A stretch of 64,000 nt of DNA, from NCBI RefSeq assembly GCF_014395225.1, contig NZ_CP060723.1, forward strand, positions 5,208,001-5,272,000, written 5' to 3'. The notes under the pieces were generated by a model. The model worked only from the letters and a program-made list of their open reading frames with translations, made no database searches and had not been told where the DNA came from. This document shows positions 24,730 to 34,288 of this stretch, in pieces. Source of the DNA: Pedobacter roseus (GTDB lineage: Bacteria > Bacteroidota > Bacteroidia > Sphingobacteriales > Sphingobacteriaceae). Position 1 is the stretch's first letter, and each line of letters begins with the position of its first letter. The translations under genes were made by a program, and so were the position numbers.

Positions 24730-27700
24730 ATGCACAATAAAATCAAGCCATTTTACAGGTTATTATATCTTTTGGCATTTTTAATACTTCCTTTTAACAG
24801 TTATGCACAACAGCAGCCCATTCCGGATTGGGTTAAGGATATTGGCGGTTTTGGGGAAAGTAAGGTGACTGGTGTTGCTGTTGATAAATTTGATAATGTT
24901 TACATAGCCGGAAATTTCAGAAGTACGATCACTGTAGATTTATCGGGTGTTTCTGCACCCGTTAGTCTGACATCAAATGATGATTATGATGTTTTTATTG
25001 CTAAATATACACCTGATGGAAAATTAATCTGGGCAAAGAGCATTGGCGGATCAGGGCTTGATCAGGTTAATAATTTAACAGTTGATGAGGAATCAAATGT
25101 AATTTTTGGTGGCCAGTTTAGTTCGTCGAGTATGGATTGCGATCCAGGATCGGGTACCTTCAATCTTAACAACGCTGGAGGAAATGATGCTTTCATTGTA
25201 AAGTTAGATCTGAATGGCAACTTTAAATGGGCAAAAAATGTAGGTGGCTCATCAACCGAATATGGACATGTTGTTGCCGCTGATCGTTTAGGTAATGTTG
25301 TCTTTGTAGGCTCCTATTCATCTAGCATAAACCTGGGTGGCTTTAACCTAACACCCAAACAAAGCTTAGATGGCTTTATGGTAAAATATGATAAAAACGG
25401 TAATATTCAATGGGCTTATGGTATCTCCTCATTCGGTACCGATGAGATCAGGCATGTAATAACCAATACCAACAACGAGATTATCATAATGGGCTATTTT
25501 TCGTCCAGTATCGATTTAAACCCTAAAGGTCCGGCCAGCAATATTACAGGTACTTTTCAAAATTACTTTATTGCAAAATATACCGAAACCGGTCAGCTAA
25601 TATGGTCCGACAAAATTGATGGTGCCTCTGTAGTTGTATCCTCTTTAGCCTCGGGGCCAAACAACGATATTTATCTAACCGGTGTTTATAGTGGTACGGT
25701 AAACCTGGGTTCTCCTACAAATAATGTTGCCTTAACATCAACGGGAGGGAAAAATCTTTTCGTTGGAAAGTACAGTTCCTCAGGTGCAACATTGTGGGGC
25801 AAAAACATCGGCGGAAATAGCCCAACACCTTATAGTTATTATATTACCGCCGATGTAGATGATAACGTATATATCGGAGGTTACTTTGATGGAACCCTGA
25901 TTTTCGGTGATGCCAGTTTAAATAAAACATTAACCTACCACGGTGGAAGGGATACATTTTTTGGAAAATATACAGGAGCGGGCAATTATGTATGGGCATT
26001 TAATTTTGGCAGTAGCTGCCCGGGTAACTTTGGGCATAAAATTGCAGTTGATTCGAAAAAGAATGTTTTACTTGGCGGATCATTTTGTAGCACTGTAGAT
26101 TTTAACCCTGGAATATGCGACCTAAAGATTACGGCGAAAAACAGTACGTCAGATGGCTACATTTCAAAATATAACCAGATTAAGTTTACTGGTGATGCAA
26201 ACATCGTTTCATTTGAACTTGCAGAACAAACAGCGCCTGCATTAATAAATACACAGGATAAAACGATAACCATTAAGGTGAGGGCCGGAACCAATGTTAC
26301 TGCGCTTAAACCAACGTTAACAACCGATATAGGTGTTGTTGCGCCACTATCAGGGGTAGCCAACAATTTTACGCAGCCACAGAAATATATCATCACCTCT
26401 AACTGCCAGGATTATACGTGGTTGGTAACTGTGCAGGTAGAAGATACAAACGAAATAACAATCTGCTCAGGGGCTACACAGATTCTGGTGGGTGTTCCGG
26501 CAAACACTAAACCATCAACCACTTACCTATGGCAGATTAAAGATCCGGCTGGTAATTGGATCGCTGCACCTAATGCTAGCTCAAGCATAGATTACGAACT
26601 AAAAGGGCTTACCAATTTTACTAATCAAGATATAACTTATCAGTTTAGAAGGAAGGTGTTTTCGGCAAATACTGAAATTATCGAACCGGAAATAAATATT
26701 ATAATTCATCCTGCTACCACTAACAATTTAATCAGTACAGCACAGAATCTGTTATGTAGTGGTACATCCAATATTGTAATCAACGGAACAGTTCCGCAGG
26801 GGGCAGAAAATCAAACAGCGGTTTATAAATGGCAGGAAAGCGACGACGAATTAACCTGGCGGGATATAAATAACGAAACAGGGAAAGACCTTTCAATTAC
26901 CGTTGCCAAAACCAAATATTTTAAACGCCTTACTTTCTCGGCAAGTTGCATTAGTTATAGCAATACGTTAAAAATAGAAGTTCAACCACAGGTTACAGCT
27001 TCGTTTGCAGGAAATAACATTGCACTTTGCAATAGCGGTACGGTTACTTTAAATGCAAATGCGACTGCCCTGAACGAAACCGGTACCTGGCAGGTAGTAA
27101 GCCCGGCTAGCTACAATCCTTTTAATGCTGCTAATGAGCATAATCCTAACCTGCAGATTAACAATATACCCAGTAATGTTGATGTAGTTTTAAAATGGAC
27201 AATCAATCAGGATATCTGCTCAACATCCTCATCATCTACCATCACCATCCACAATTATGGTGAAGCTATTTTAACTTTACCCGGTAATTTAACCGTTAGT
27301 GAAGGTCAATCGGTACAGATTCCCGCTACCATAACACCTGTTGTTAATAATTATACATTTACATGGAGCCCAGGTAACAGCCTCGATCATCCGGATGTAC
27401 TGGCGCCTACAGCAAAACCTGATAAAACAACAGTCTATCATCTAAAAATTACCTACGGAAATAATTGTATTATTGAGAAAGATATTAGAATAGGTGTTGA
27501 TAAAACAACTAAGCTTGCAATTTGCTCAGGCGAAACAGTGCAGCTTACCGGCGAGGCTTTTATTGGAACCAGCCCGGGCATGCAATGGCAGTTTTTTGAT
27601 TCGGGAGCCTGGGTAAATATCCAGAATGCCAACAATGCAGATTTTTCTTTAAAAACCGTTGAGCATTTTGAAAATACAGCCAAAGTTATACTGTATAGAA

Positions 27701-28827
27701 GAATGATTACCACAGGCGGCACCACCTATTTCGACTCGAAATACGAAATTACCACCACCCCACATACACAAAACAATGTCATTAGTACCGAAACGTTAAA
27801 TTATTGCGGTAACACCACCGAACGCCTTAGTATTACGGGTTCTGATCCTGTTGGAGCCACTGGTACGGCCATAAATTATGCCTGGGAATTAAGCAATGAT
27901 GGTGCAAATTGGAGCACTATCGTAAATGAAACAGCGAAAGATATTGTATTGAATAACCTAACAAGTACCGTTTATTTTAGAAGAACAACATATAGTAATT
28001 CTTGCGCGGCGCTAAGTAATGTATTAAAAATCACCATTAATCCATTACCAACCATTGCAAATGCCGGTGAAAATCTTAATCTATGCGGAAAATCATCTGT
28101 TATTTTAAGCGGAAACAAACCTGGTGAGAACGAAGTAGGTACCTGGTCTGTTATTTCGCCTGTAAACTTTAATCCATTTACTGCAGCAAATATCAATGAC
28201 CCAAATGCTGTTATCAATGATCTTCCTTCAGGTCAACAGGTAGTTCTTCAATGGGAAATTGTAAACAACAATTGTAATACGACTTCCAAAGATGAAGTAG
28301 AAATCATTTCATACCGCGACGTTACTGTAACTGCACCTACCAGGCTCACCATAGATTACGGTAAAGTGGTTAATTTAAATGTAATTACAGATTTAGGAGA
28401 TGAACCTTATAGTTTCGAATGGCTTACTAAAACCGGATTGAAGAATCCATATAGCTTAAGCCCTGATGCCAGCCCAAGAGAAAATACTACTTATACCTTA
28501 AAAATTAATTACGGGTTTAACTGCAGTAAAGTAATTCCGATCGAGGTTATTGTTTTAAACACAATAGAAATTCCGAAAAGCTTTTCTCCAAATGGTGATG
28601 GCATTAACGATAACTGGAACATTGGGAATATTTTAAACTATCCCGGTTCTAAAATATCAGTTTATAATAGGTATGGAACGCCAATGTATCAAAATGTTAA
28701 TAATTTAGCCGCCTGGGATGGAACATACAAGGGTAATCTGGTGCCTGTTGGTGTATATTATTACGTTATTGAACTTAAAGACAAGTACAATTCCGTTTAT
28801 AATGGGAGTATTACAGTTTTACGGTAG
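24730..28827 (+). CDS. large T9SS type-B cargo: SBBP propeller, Ig/PKD-like modules, gliding-motility C-terminal domain
   Basis: 1365-aa secreted protein with a signal peptide ending NSYAQQQ (about 28). Residues 30-480 contain eight or so SBBP-type beta-propeller repeats (patterns such as DxxxNVYIAGxF, FIAKYTPDGKLIWAKSIGG). Residues 490-1275 are Ig/PKD-like modules in which a block is duplicated: ITICSGATQ / LAICSGETVQ, GTWQVVSPASYNPFNAAN / GTWSVISPVNFNPFTAAN. The C terminus (IPKSFSPNGDGINDNWNI, then KISVYNRYGTPMYQ and PVGVYYYVIEL) is the CHU_C / TIGR04131 type-B sorting domain, directing export and surface attachment through the type IX system. The ligand or substrate is unknown. It stands alone between regions of glycan genes. 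Confidence 0.88.
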   Translation: MHNKIKPFYRLLYLLAFLILPFNSYAQQQPIPDWVKDIGGFGESKVTGVAVDKFDNVYIAGNFRSTITVDLSGVSAPVSLTSNDDYDVFIAKYTPDGKLIWAKSIGGSGLDQVNNLTVDEESNVIFGGQFSSSSMDCDPGSGTFNLNNAGGNDAFIVKLDLNGNFKWAKNVGGSSTEYGHVVAADRLGNVVFVGSYSSSINLGGFNLTPKQSLDGFMVKYDKNGNIQWAYGISSFGTDEIRHVITNTNNEIIIMGYFSSSIDLNPKGPASNITGTFQNYFIAKYTETGQLIWSDKIDGASVVVSSLASGPNNDIYLTGVYSGTVNLGSPTNNVALTSTGGKNLFVGKYSSSGATLWGKNIGGNSPTPYSYYITADVDDNVYIGGYFDGTLIFGDASLNKTLTYHGGRDTFFGKYTGAGNYVWAFNFGSSCPGNFGHKIAVDSKKNVLLGGSFCSTVDFNPGICDLKITAKNSTSDGYISKYNQIKFTGDANIVSFELAEQTAPALINTQDKTITIKVRAGTNVTALKPTLTTDIGVVAPLSGVANNFTQPQKYIITSNCQDYTWLVTVQVEDTNEITICSGATQILVGVPANTKPSTTYLWQIKDPAGNWIAAPNASSSIDYELKGLTNFTNQDITYQFRRKVFSANTEIIEPEINIIIHPATTNNLISTAQNLLCSGTSNIVINGTVPQGAENQTAVYKWQESDDELTWRDINNETGKDLSITVAKTKYFKRLTFSASCISYSNTLKIEVQPQVTASFAGNNIALCNSGTVTLNANATALNETGTWQVVSPASYNPFNAANEHNPNLQINNIPSNVDVVLKWTINQDICSTSSSSTITIHNYGEAILTLPGNLTVSEGQSVQIPATITPVVNNYTFTWSPGNSLDHPDVLAPTAKPDKTTVYHLKITYGNNCIIEKDIRIGVDKTTKLAICSGETVQLTGEAFIGTSPGMQWQFFDSGAWVNIQNANNADFSLKTVEHFENTAKVILYRRMITTGGTTYFDSKYEITTTPHTQNNVISTETLNYCGNTTERLSITGSDPVGATGTAINYAWELSNDGANWSTIVNETAKDIVLNNLTSTVYFRRTTYSNSCAALSNVLKITINPLPTIANAGENLNLCGKSSVILSGNKPGENEVGTWSVISPVNFNPFTAANINDPNAVINDLPSGQQVVLQWEIVNNNCNTTSKDEVEIISYRDVTVTAPTRLTIDYGKVVNLNVITDLGDEPYSFEWLTKTGLKNPYSLSPDASPRENTTYTLKINYGFNCSKVIPIEVIVLNTIEIPKSFSPNGDGINDNWNIGNILNYPGSKISVYNRYGTPMYQNVNNLAAWDGTYKGNLVPVGVYYYVIELKDKYNSVYNGSITVLR

Positions 28828-28899
28828 TATAGTATTGTAAAAAAAACTCGGTATTTACTAATTTTAACTATTTTTATCGCAATTAACAACACAAACTGC

Positions 28900-29661
28900 A
28901 TGTTAAGTGAAGAAGTAAAAACGGCTTACGATAATTTTTATACCGATAGCGATGTAGCCTGGCGGATGCTCGGTGCTAAATACAAAGCCCAGAATATTGT
29001 TGATGTTTGTAAAGGACTAAAGCCTAAAAAAGTGCTTGAGGTTGGTGCGGGTGATGGCAGCATTTTACATTTTTTAAATGAATGGCATTTCGCACCAGAA
29101 CTATATGCTTTGGAAATTGCAGAAAGTGGTGTCGATATTATTAAAGACCGTAATCTTTCGGGCTTAAAAGAGGCACAGACTTTTGATGGTTATAAAATTC
29201 CTTATGGAGATGATACTTTCGACCTGATTATTCTTGCACACGTTTTAGAACATGTAGAACACGAACGGATCCTGATCAGGGAATTGAAGCGCGTTGCTAA
29301 ATATATTGTGGTAGAAGTGCCCAAGGATTACCGTTTCGGTGTAGATGAAAGGATGAAACACTTTTTGGATTACGGACACATCAACATGTATACGCCAACA
29401 TCTTTAAGGTTTTTGCTGCAGAGTGAAGGGCTGGAAATATTAGAAGATAAAGTTTCGATGACTGCTCCAGAAACGGTAAAGTTTAATGAATTTATCAATA
29501 GGAAGGCGCCAAAAACATTTTCTAAAAACTTAAAAATTGAACTGGAATACCGCATCAAGAAAACCTTGGGTAATTTATTCGGAAGGAAAAAACAAGAACA
29601 GTTTGCCAATGCATACACCGTACTAACCAAAAAATCAGATCATAACCTGCAGATATTTTAG
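28900..29661 (+). CDS. class I SAM-dependent methyltransferase
   Basis: 253-aa cytosolic enzyme of the methyltransferase-11/UbiE-like fold. VLEVGAGDGSILHFL (about 46-60) is the SAM-binding glycine loop; FDLIILAHVLEHVEH (about 107-121) gives motifs IV and the HxLEH signature typical of methyltransferases in cell-surface glycan clusters; VVEVPKDYRFGVDERMKHFLDYGHINMYTP follows. The substrate is not evident. It precedes the glycosyltransferase gene by 95 bases that contain a dispersed repeat. Surface-glycan role is inferred from position. Confidence 0.85.
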   Translation: MLSEEVKTAYDNFYTDSDVAWRMLGAKYKAQNIVDVCKGLKPKKVLEVGAGDGSILHFLNEWHFAPELYALEIAESGVDIIKDRNLSGLKEAQTFDGYKIPYGDDTFDLIILAHVLEHVEHERILIRELKRVAKYIVVEVPKDYRFGVDERMKHFLDYGHINMYTPTSLRFLLQSEGLEILEDKVSMTAPETVKFNEFINRKAPKTFSKNLKIELEYRIKKTLGNLFGRKKQEQFANAYTVLTKKSDHNLQIF

Positions 29662-29683
29662 GTAATAAAGGATATACTAGAGT

Positions 29684-29725
29684 TGCCGTCATTTCGGGCG
29701 AAGTGAAACGGAGCTGAGAATTCTA
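29684..29725 (+). repeat. dispersed intergenic repeat (GTCATTTCGGGCGAAG family)
   Basis: GCCGTCATTTCGGGCGAAGT, then GAAACGGAGCTGAGAATTCT. This resembles the GTCATTTCGA-nGAAGC-GGAGAAATCT repeats I know from Bacteroidota intergenic regions. It lies between two plus-strand genes. Confidence 0.5.
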
Positions 29726-29755
29726 CTATTGATAGGTAATTGAAATAAAACAAAA

Positions 29756-30673
29756 ATGCAAAACCTTGCACCCATAGCACTTTTCGTATATAACCGTCCG
29801 CAGCATACCGAGCGAACGTTAAAGTTTTTGCAACAGAACGAGCTGGCTGCCGATAGCCATTTGTACATCTTTTCTGATGGTGCAAAAACCATTCGTGATG
29901 AAGAAAATGTAGCTTCGGTAAGGAAAATTATCAATAAAACCAAAGGTTTTAAATCCGTTAAAGTAATCGAGAGAGAGGATAACGCAGGCTTAGCCAATTC
30001 GGTAATTGCGGGTGTAAGCCAGCTAATAGAAGAATACGATCAGGTAATTGTTTTTGAAGATGACCTGGTTACCTCGCCACACACTTTGCATTATTTCAAC
30101 GAGGCATTAAACCGCTATAGTGAAGAAGAAAAAGTGATGCACATTGGTGCATATATGTATCCTTTAAAAGCCGAAGAACTGGCTCCGTCGTTTTTTTACC
30201 GGGCAGCCACCAGTTGGGGATGGGCTACCTGGGGAAGAGCCTGGAAAAATTTTGAACCCAATATCGATGTCCTTTTAAAACAGTTTGATAAAAAGAAAAA
30301 AGCCGCTTTTTCCATTGATAATAAAATGAATTTCTGGAAGCAGATGTTAGAGTTTAAAAAAGGGAAAAACAACAGCTGGGCCATCAGGTGGTATGCATCT
30401 ATCTTTTTAAAAGGTGGTTTAACACTCAATCCATCACAGTCGCTGGTAAATAATATAGGGCATGATGGTACGGGGGTACACTCCGGAATAAACGATATCT
30501 ATAACGTCATTATCAATCCCAAACCTATTGTCGAATTCCCGACCATAATTGCAGAAGACCCCGTTGCCTATAAAGCCATCAAATCCTTTTTAACCAAACG
30601 AAAAGGGAATATGGTGACCCGTGTAAGGCGTTTTGTAAAAGAAAAACTAACACAGTATTTCTCCAGGAAATAG
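29756..30673 (+). CDS. glycosyltransferase, family-2-like (GT-A fold)
   Basis: 305-aa cytosolic or membrane-associated glycosyltransferase. APIALFVYNRPQHTERTL (about 5-22) opens the nucleotide-sugar domain; VIVFEDDLVTSPHTLHYFNEAL (about 97-118) contains the DxD-type motif as EDD; SWGWATWGRAWKNF (about 157-170) is the conserved acceptor-side block of this Bacteroidota group. Its donor and acceptor are unknown. Likely adds a sugar to the surface glycan handled by the nearby flippase and methyltransferases. Confidence 0.85.
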   Translation: MQNLAPIALFVYNRPQHTERTLKFLQQNELAADSHLYIFSDGAKTIRDEENVASVRKIINKTKGFKSVKVIEREDNAGLANSVIAGVSQLIEEYDQVIVFEDDLVTSPHTLHYFNEALNRYSEEEKVMHIGAYMYPLKAEELAPSFFYRAATSWGWATWGRAWKNFEPNIDVLLKQFDKKKKAAFSIDNKMNFWKQMLEFKKGKNNSWAIRWYASIFLKGGLTLNPSQSLVNNIGHDGTGVHSGINDIYNVIINPKPIVEFPTIIAEDPVAYKAIKSFLTKRKGNMVTRVRRFVKEKLTQYFSRK

Positions 30674-30784
30674 TTTGATAAACAGCTTGTTCTGTTGGCT
30701 TTTGTTAATCAATCGAAAAAATGACAAACCTTTTTTTGATTGAACGTGTTGCTTTTATACATCGAAACTATAAAAAATAACAAC

Positions 30785-31240
30785 ATGAAAACGACAACAG
30801 CAACAGCAGAGGTATTGAATGACCTGATCCAAATCAATAACGACCGTATTGAAGGTTATGAAAAAGCCCGTCAGGAATTAAAAGATGGTGATGCAGATCT
30901 GAAAACGCTATTTTTAAATATGATTGCTGAAAGCCAGAAATATAAAATGGCTTTAGCTACAGAAGTAAGCGCACTAGGCGAAGATATTGAGACAGGAACC
31001 ACCAACTCAGGTAAAATTTACAGAGCTTGGATGGATGTAAAAGCTATCTTCACCGGCCACGACCGCAAAACAGTATTAAATAACTGCGAATTTGGTGAGG
31101 ATGCAGCCCAAAATGGTTATAAAATGGCTTTAGAGGAAGAAGAAATCCCTGCAAACATCAGAGAACTGATTTCTGATCAAAAAGCATCACTAAGAACATC
31201 ACACGACGAAATTAAAAGATTACGTGATGCCCAGGCATAA
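30785..31240 (+). CDS. PA2169 family four-helix-bundle protein (DUF2383)
   Basis: 151-aa soluble helical protein; the ATG at 30785 (MKTTTATAEVLNDLIQINNDRIEGYEKA) matches the family N terminus and replaces an in-frame ATG fifteen codons earlier. Hallmarks are LNDLIxINNDRIEGYEKA, LKTLFLNMIAESQKYKMAL, the central GKIYRAWMDVKAIFTGHDR and LISDQKASLRTSHDEIKRLRD. The fold is ferritin-like and some homologues are stress-induced; whether it binds metal is uncertain. A single-gene unit closed by a strong terminator. Confidence 0.88.
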   Translation: MKTTTATAEVLNDLIQINNDRIEGYEKARQELKDGDADLKTLFLNMIAESQKYKMALATEVSALGEDIETGTTNSGKIYRAWMDVKAIFTGHDRKTVLNNCEFGEDAAQNGYKMALEEEEIPANIRELISDQKASLRTSHDEIKRLRDAQA

Positions 31241-31261
31241 ATGAGCGAAATATAAAAACGG

Positions 31262-31298
31262 AAAAACCTCCTTGACTTAATCGGAGGAGGTTTTTTTT
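31262..31298 (+). terminator. rho-independent terminator
   Basis: Ten-pair stem (AAAAACCTCC / GGAGGTTTTT) with a 14-base loop and an eight-T run, after the PA2169-like gene. Confidence 0.85.
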
Positions 31299-31305
31299 AT
31301 TACTG

Positions 31306-31338
31306 TCGTCATTCCCGCCTGCGCGGAAATCTTAAAGC
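31306..31338 (+). repeat. dispersed intergenic repeat, copy 2 (TCGTC-TTCCC family)
   Basis: TCGTCATTCCC, centre GCCTGCGCGG, AAATCTTAAAGC. Opposite orientation to the copy at 10797-10830, sharing both ends and differing in the centre. Lies between the terminator and the cphA stop codon. Confidence 0.6.
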
Positions 31339-31379
31339 TTATTGCATTACGATTCCCGACGGAAAAACTCAATCAAGAA

Positions 31380-33995
31380 CTACGATTCCAGTTCCCTGTC
31401 CAAATGTTCGGTAACACGCTGAATGGTATTATCAATCGTATTGCTTAAAATGGTTAAATAGGAGCCTTTCTGAGCGGTTTCAATCGCTATTTTTAAGCAT
31501 TCGGTACTTTTGTTATTAATAATGATCTCTTTATTTGGATCAACTTCTTTAATGCCTTTCACCAGCAAATCAATCAGTTCCTGTTGTTGTCTTCCACGTA
31601 AATATTTCTCCTGACAAACATAAATTTTATCAAACATCTGAGCAGAAATGCGGGCCGTTTCAATAATGTCCTCGTCTCTTCTATCACCAGTTGCCGAAAT
31701 AATTCCCACATGTTCAGTAGTCTCTACACCTTGTAAGAAACCTTTTACGCCGTTAAATCCATCAGGATTGTGTGCAAAATCTACCAGAACTTTAAAGTCT
31801 TTAAACCTGAAAATGTTCATCCTTCCAGGTGTATGTGCTGCTGAAGGAATAAAGGTTTCTAATGATAAACGGATATCTTCAGGTTTATAACCCCATAAAT
31901 AAGCTGCTAAAGTAGCGGCCAGCACATTTTGGATCATGAAGTTTACCGAACCCCCAAACGTTAAAGGAATATGTGTGGCTTTATCAACCCTTAATTTCCA
32001 GTCACCTGTTTTAATAGTGATAAATCCGTTTTCATAAATCGCGGCAATACCGCCCTTTCTGCAATGCTCTTTAATTACCGGATTATTTTCATCCATACTA
32101 AAATAAGCAACATTACATCTGGCATCTTTACCAATGCGTACGCAATAACCGTTATCGGCATTTAACACCGCCCAGCCTTTACGGCGTACAGCACCAATTA
32201 CAACCGCTTTAACACGGGTTAAGTCATCAAGATTATGAATGTCAGAAAGGCCGAGGTGATCTTCCTGAATATTAGTTACTACACCGATATCGCAGGCATT
32301 AAAGCCCAAGCCAGCCCTTAAAATTCCCCCGCGGGCAGTTTCTAAAACAGCAAACTCAACGGTCGGGTCTTTTAAAATAAATTCTGCACTTACCGGGCCG
32401 GTGGTATCACCTTTCATCAACATGGTATTGTGTACATAAACCCCATCGCTGGTAGTAAAACCTACACGTTTACCGTTGCTTCGGATAATATGCGCTATCA
32501 AACGGGTAGTAGTAGTTTTCCCATTCGTTCCGGTTACGGCAATAATCGGAATCTGTGATAGTTTCCCCTGTGGATAAAGCATATCGATTACAGGGGCTGC
32601 AACGTTGCGTGGCAAACCTTCGCTCGGTGCAAGGTGCATCCTGAAACCAGGAGCAGCATTAACTTCCAATACCACCCCACCGTTTTCGGTTAAAGGTTGC
32701 GTAAGATTCTGCGCCATAATATCAATACCGCAGATATCCAAGCCTATAACCCTCGAAATCCTTTCACAAATGAAAATATTCTGTGGGTGTACAATATCGG
32801 TAACATCAATCGAGGTACCTCCGGTACTTAAATTAGCCGTCGATTTTAAATAAACGATCTCCCCCTTTTCAGGAACGGTTTCTAAAGTATATTCTTTTTT
32901 GGCTAATAAATCCAGCGTATCACGGTCGACAGCAATTTCTGTTAGCACATTCTCATGGCCATAACCACGACGTGGATCTTCATTTTCCTTATCAATTAAT
33001 TCCTGGATGGTGTGGATACCATTTCCTCTTACATGGGCCGGATCACGTTGTGCCGCTGCAACCACTTTATGATCAATTACCAGTACACGGAAATCGTAGC
33101 CCGTAATAAATTTTTCAATAATTACCTTTCTCGAATAGGTTTTGGCATATTCAAAAGCCGCCACCGCATCTTCCAATGTTTTTACATTAATGGTTGCGCC
33201 TTTGCCGTGGTTTCCATCCAAAGGTTTAAAAACCAATGGAAATCCAACTTTCTTAACAGATGCTTCAAGGTCATCCGGATTGGAAATGGTTACGCCTGAG
33301 GCAACCGGAATAGCGGCTTCAGTAAGTAAACGCTTGGTTTCTTCTTTATTACTGGCAATATCAACCGCAATGCTGCTGGTTTTTTCGGTCATGGTAGCCC
33401 TAAAACGCACCTGGTTTTTGCCATAACCCAATTGTACCAGCGAACTTTTGTTCAGCCTGATCCATGGAATGCTTCTTTTTACCGCTTCTTCTACAATCGA
33501 ACCTGTACTTGGGCCTAAAGCCTCCAGCTCACGTATTTCCTTCATTCTGCGGATATCGTGTTCTAAATCGTACTCTTCATTGTTGATCAAAGCCTCGGCA
33601 ATTCTCACCGCTGCTTCGGCCGAATAAACACCTACCTTCTCCTCCAGGTAACTGAAAACTACATTGTAAATGCCTTCAGTTTTCGTCATGCGTGTTCTGC
33701 CAAAGCCAGTTTCCATACCAGCGAGTGTCTGAATTTCTAAAGCAATGTGCTCAATTACATGACCCATCCAGGTTCCTTCTTTTACTCTGGTAAAAAAGCC
33801 TCCTTCAACACCCTTTGAGCAACGGTGGGTAAACATGCTTGGCAACAGTTTCTCTATCCGTTCGCTGAAACCCTCTATCACATTGGTTGGTTTTTGTTCT
33901 AAATCTTCTAAATCCAACCGCATCTGGATCAATTTTTTCCGGCTAATCGACCATATATTTGGCCCTCTTAATACTTGTATGTTTAATATCTTCAT
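31380..33995 (-). CDS. cphA: cyanophycin synthetase
   Basis: Polymerises aspartate and arginine into cyanophycin (multi-L-arginyl-poly-L-aspartate), a cytosolic nitrogen/carbon store, using two ATP-dependent steps. 871 aa, the normal length. The N-terminal domain (1-160) starts MKILNIQVLRGPNIWS; the ATP-grasp domain (about 215-470) has PLVFKPLDGNHGKGATINV and LEVNAAPGFRMHLAPSEG; the Mur-ligase-like domain (about 485-871) has the P-loop VTGTNGKTTTTRL and FAHNPDGFNG. All are intact, so both Asp and Arg ligation should work. Divergent from the cyanophycinase and isoaspartyl peptidase genes, 293 bases away. Regulation was not recognised. Confidence 0.96.
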   Translation of the reverse strand: MKILNIQVLRGPNIWSISRKKLIQMRLDLEDLEQKPTNVIEGFSERIEKLLPSMFTHRCSKGVEGGFFTRVKEGTWMGHVIEHIALEIQTLAGMETGFGRTRMTKTEGIYNVVFSYLEEKVGVYSAEAAVRIAEALINNEEYDLEHDIRRMKEIRELEALGPSTGSIVEEAVKRSIPWIRLNKSSLVQLGYGKNQVRFRATMTEKTSSIAVDIASNKEETKRLLTEAAIPVASGVTISNPDDLEASVKKVGFPLVFKPLDGNHGKGATINVKTLEDAVAAFEYAKTYSRKVIIEKFITGYDFRVLVIDHKVVAAAQRDPAHVRGNGIHTIQELIDKENEDPRRGYGHENVLTEIAVDRDTLDLLAKKEYTLETVPEKGEIVYLKSTANLSTGGTSIDVTDIVHPQNIFICERISRVIGLDICGIDIMAQNLTQPLTENGGVVLEVNAAPGFRMHLAPSEGLPRNVAAPVIDMLYPQGKLSQIPIIAVTGTNGKTTTTRLIAHIIRSNGKRVGFTTSDGVYVHNTMLMKGDTTGPVSAEFILKDPTVEFAVLETARGGILRAGLGFNACDIGVVTNIQEDHLGLSDIHNLDDLTRVKAVVIGAVRRKGWAVLNADNGYCVRIGKDARCNVAYFSMDENNPVIKEHCRKGGIAAIYENGFITIKTGDWKLRVDKATHIPLTFGGSVNFMIQNVLAATLAAYLWGYKPEDIRLSLETFIPSAAHTPGRMNIFRFKDFKVLVDFAHNPDGFNGVKGFLQGVETTEHVGIISATGDRRDEDIIETARISAQMFDKIYVCQEKYLRGRQQQELIDLLVKGIKEVDPNKEIIINNKSTECLKIAIETAQKGSYLTILSNTIDNTIQRVTEHLDRELES

Positions 33996-34288
33996 GTAAT
34001 GTTTTGTTCGTTTTTTAATTTAACAAGGGTTTGGGACAGCCTTTTTAACTCAATTTTGAGAATGAAATTGATGACTGTAAAATATGCATTTATTTTGAAA
34101 TTAGACGTCCCATTTACGTAAATCAATTTTAGCACGTATTTGTTTTATTTTCAAGCACTATTACGTTAATTTTAGGTTAGATTATTTTAACGTTTGTTAA
34201 TAAATTGAATATTATTGACAAAAAAAGTCGTGTTTTTTATCTTAAGCCTATATATTTGGGTTTTTTGATACAATTATATATACAAAGA

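Noticed and set aside
31380..33995. MurC/MurE-type ligase or folylpolyglutamate synthase
   Set aside because: The N-terminal domain plus ATP-grasp plus Mur-ligase order and 871-aa length are specific to cyanophycin synthetase.
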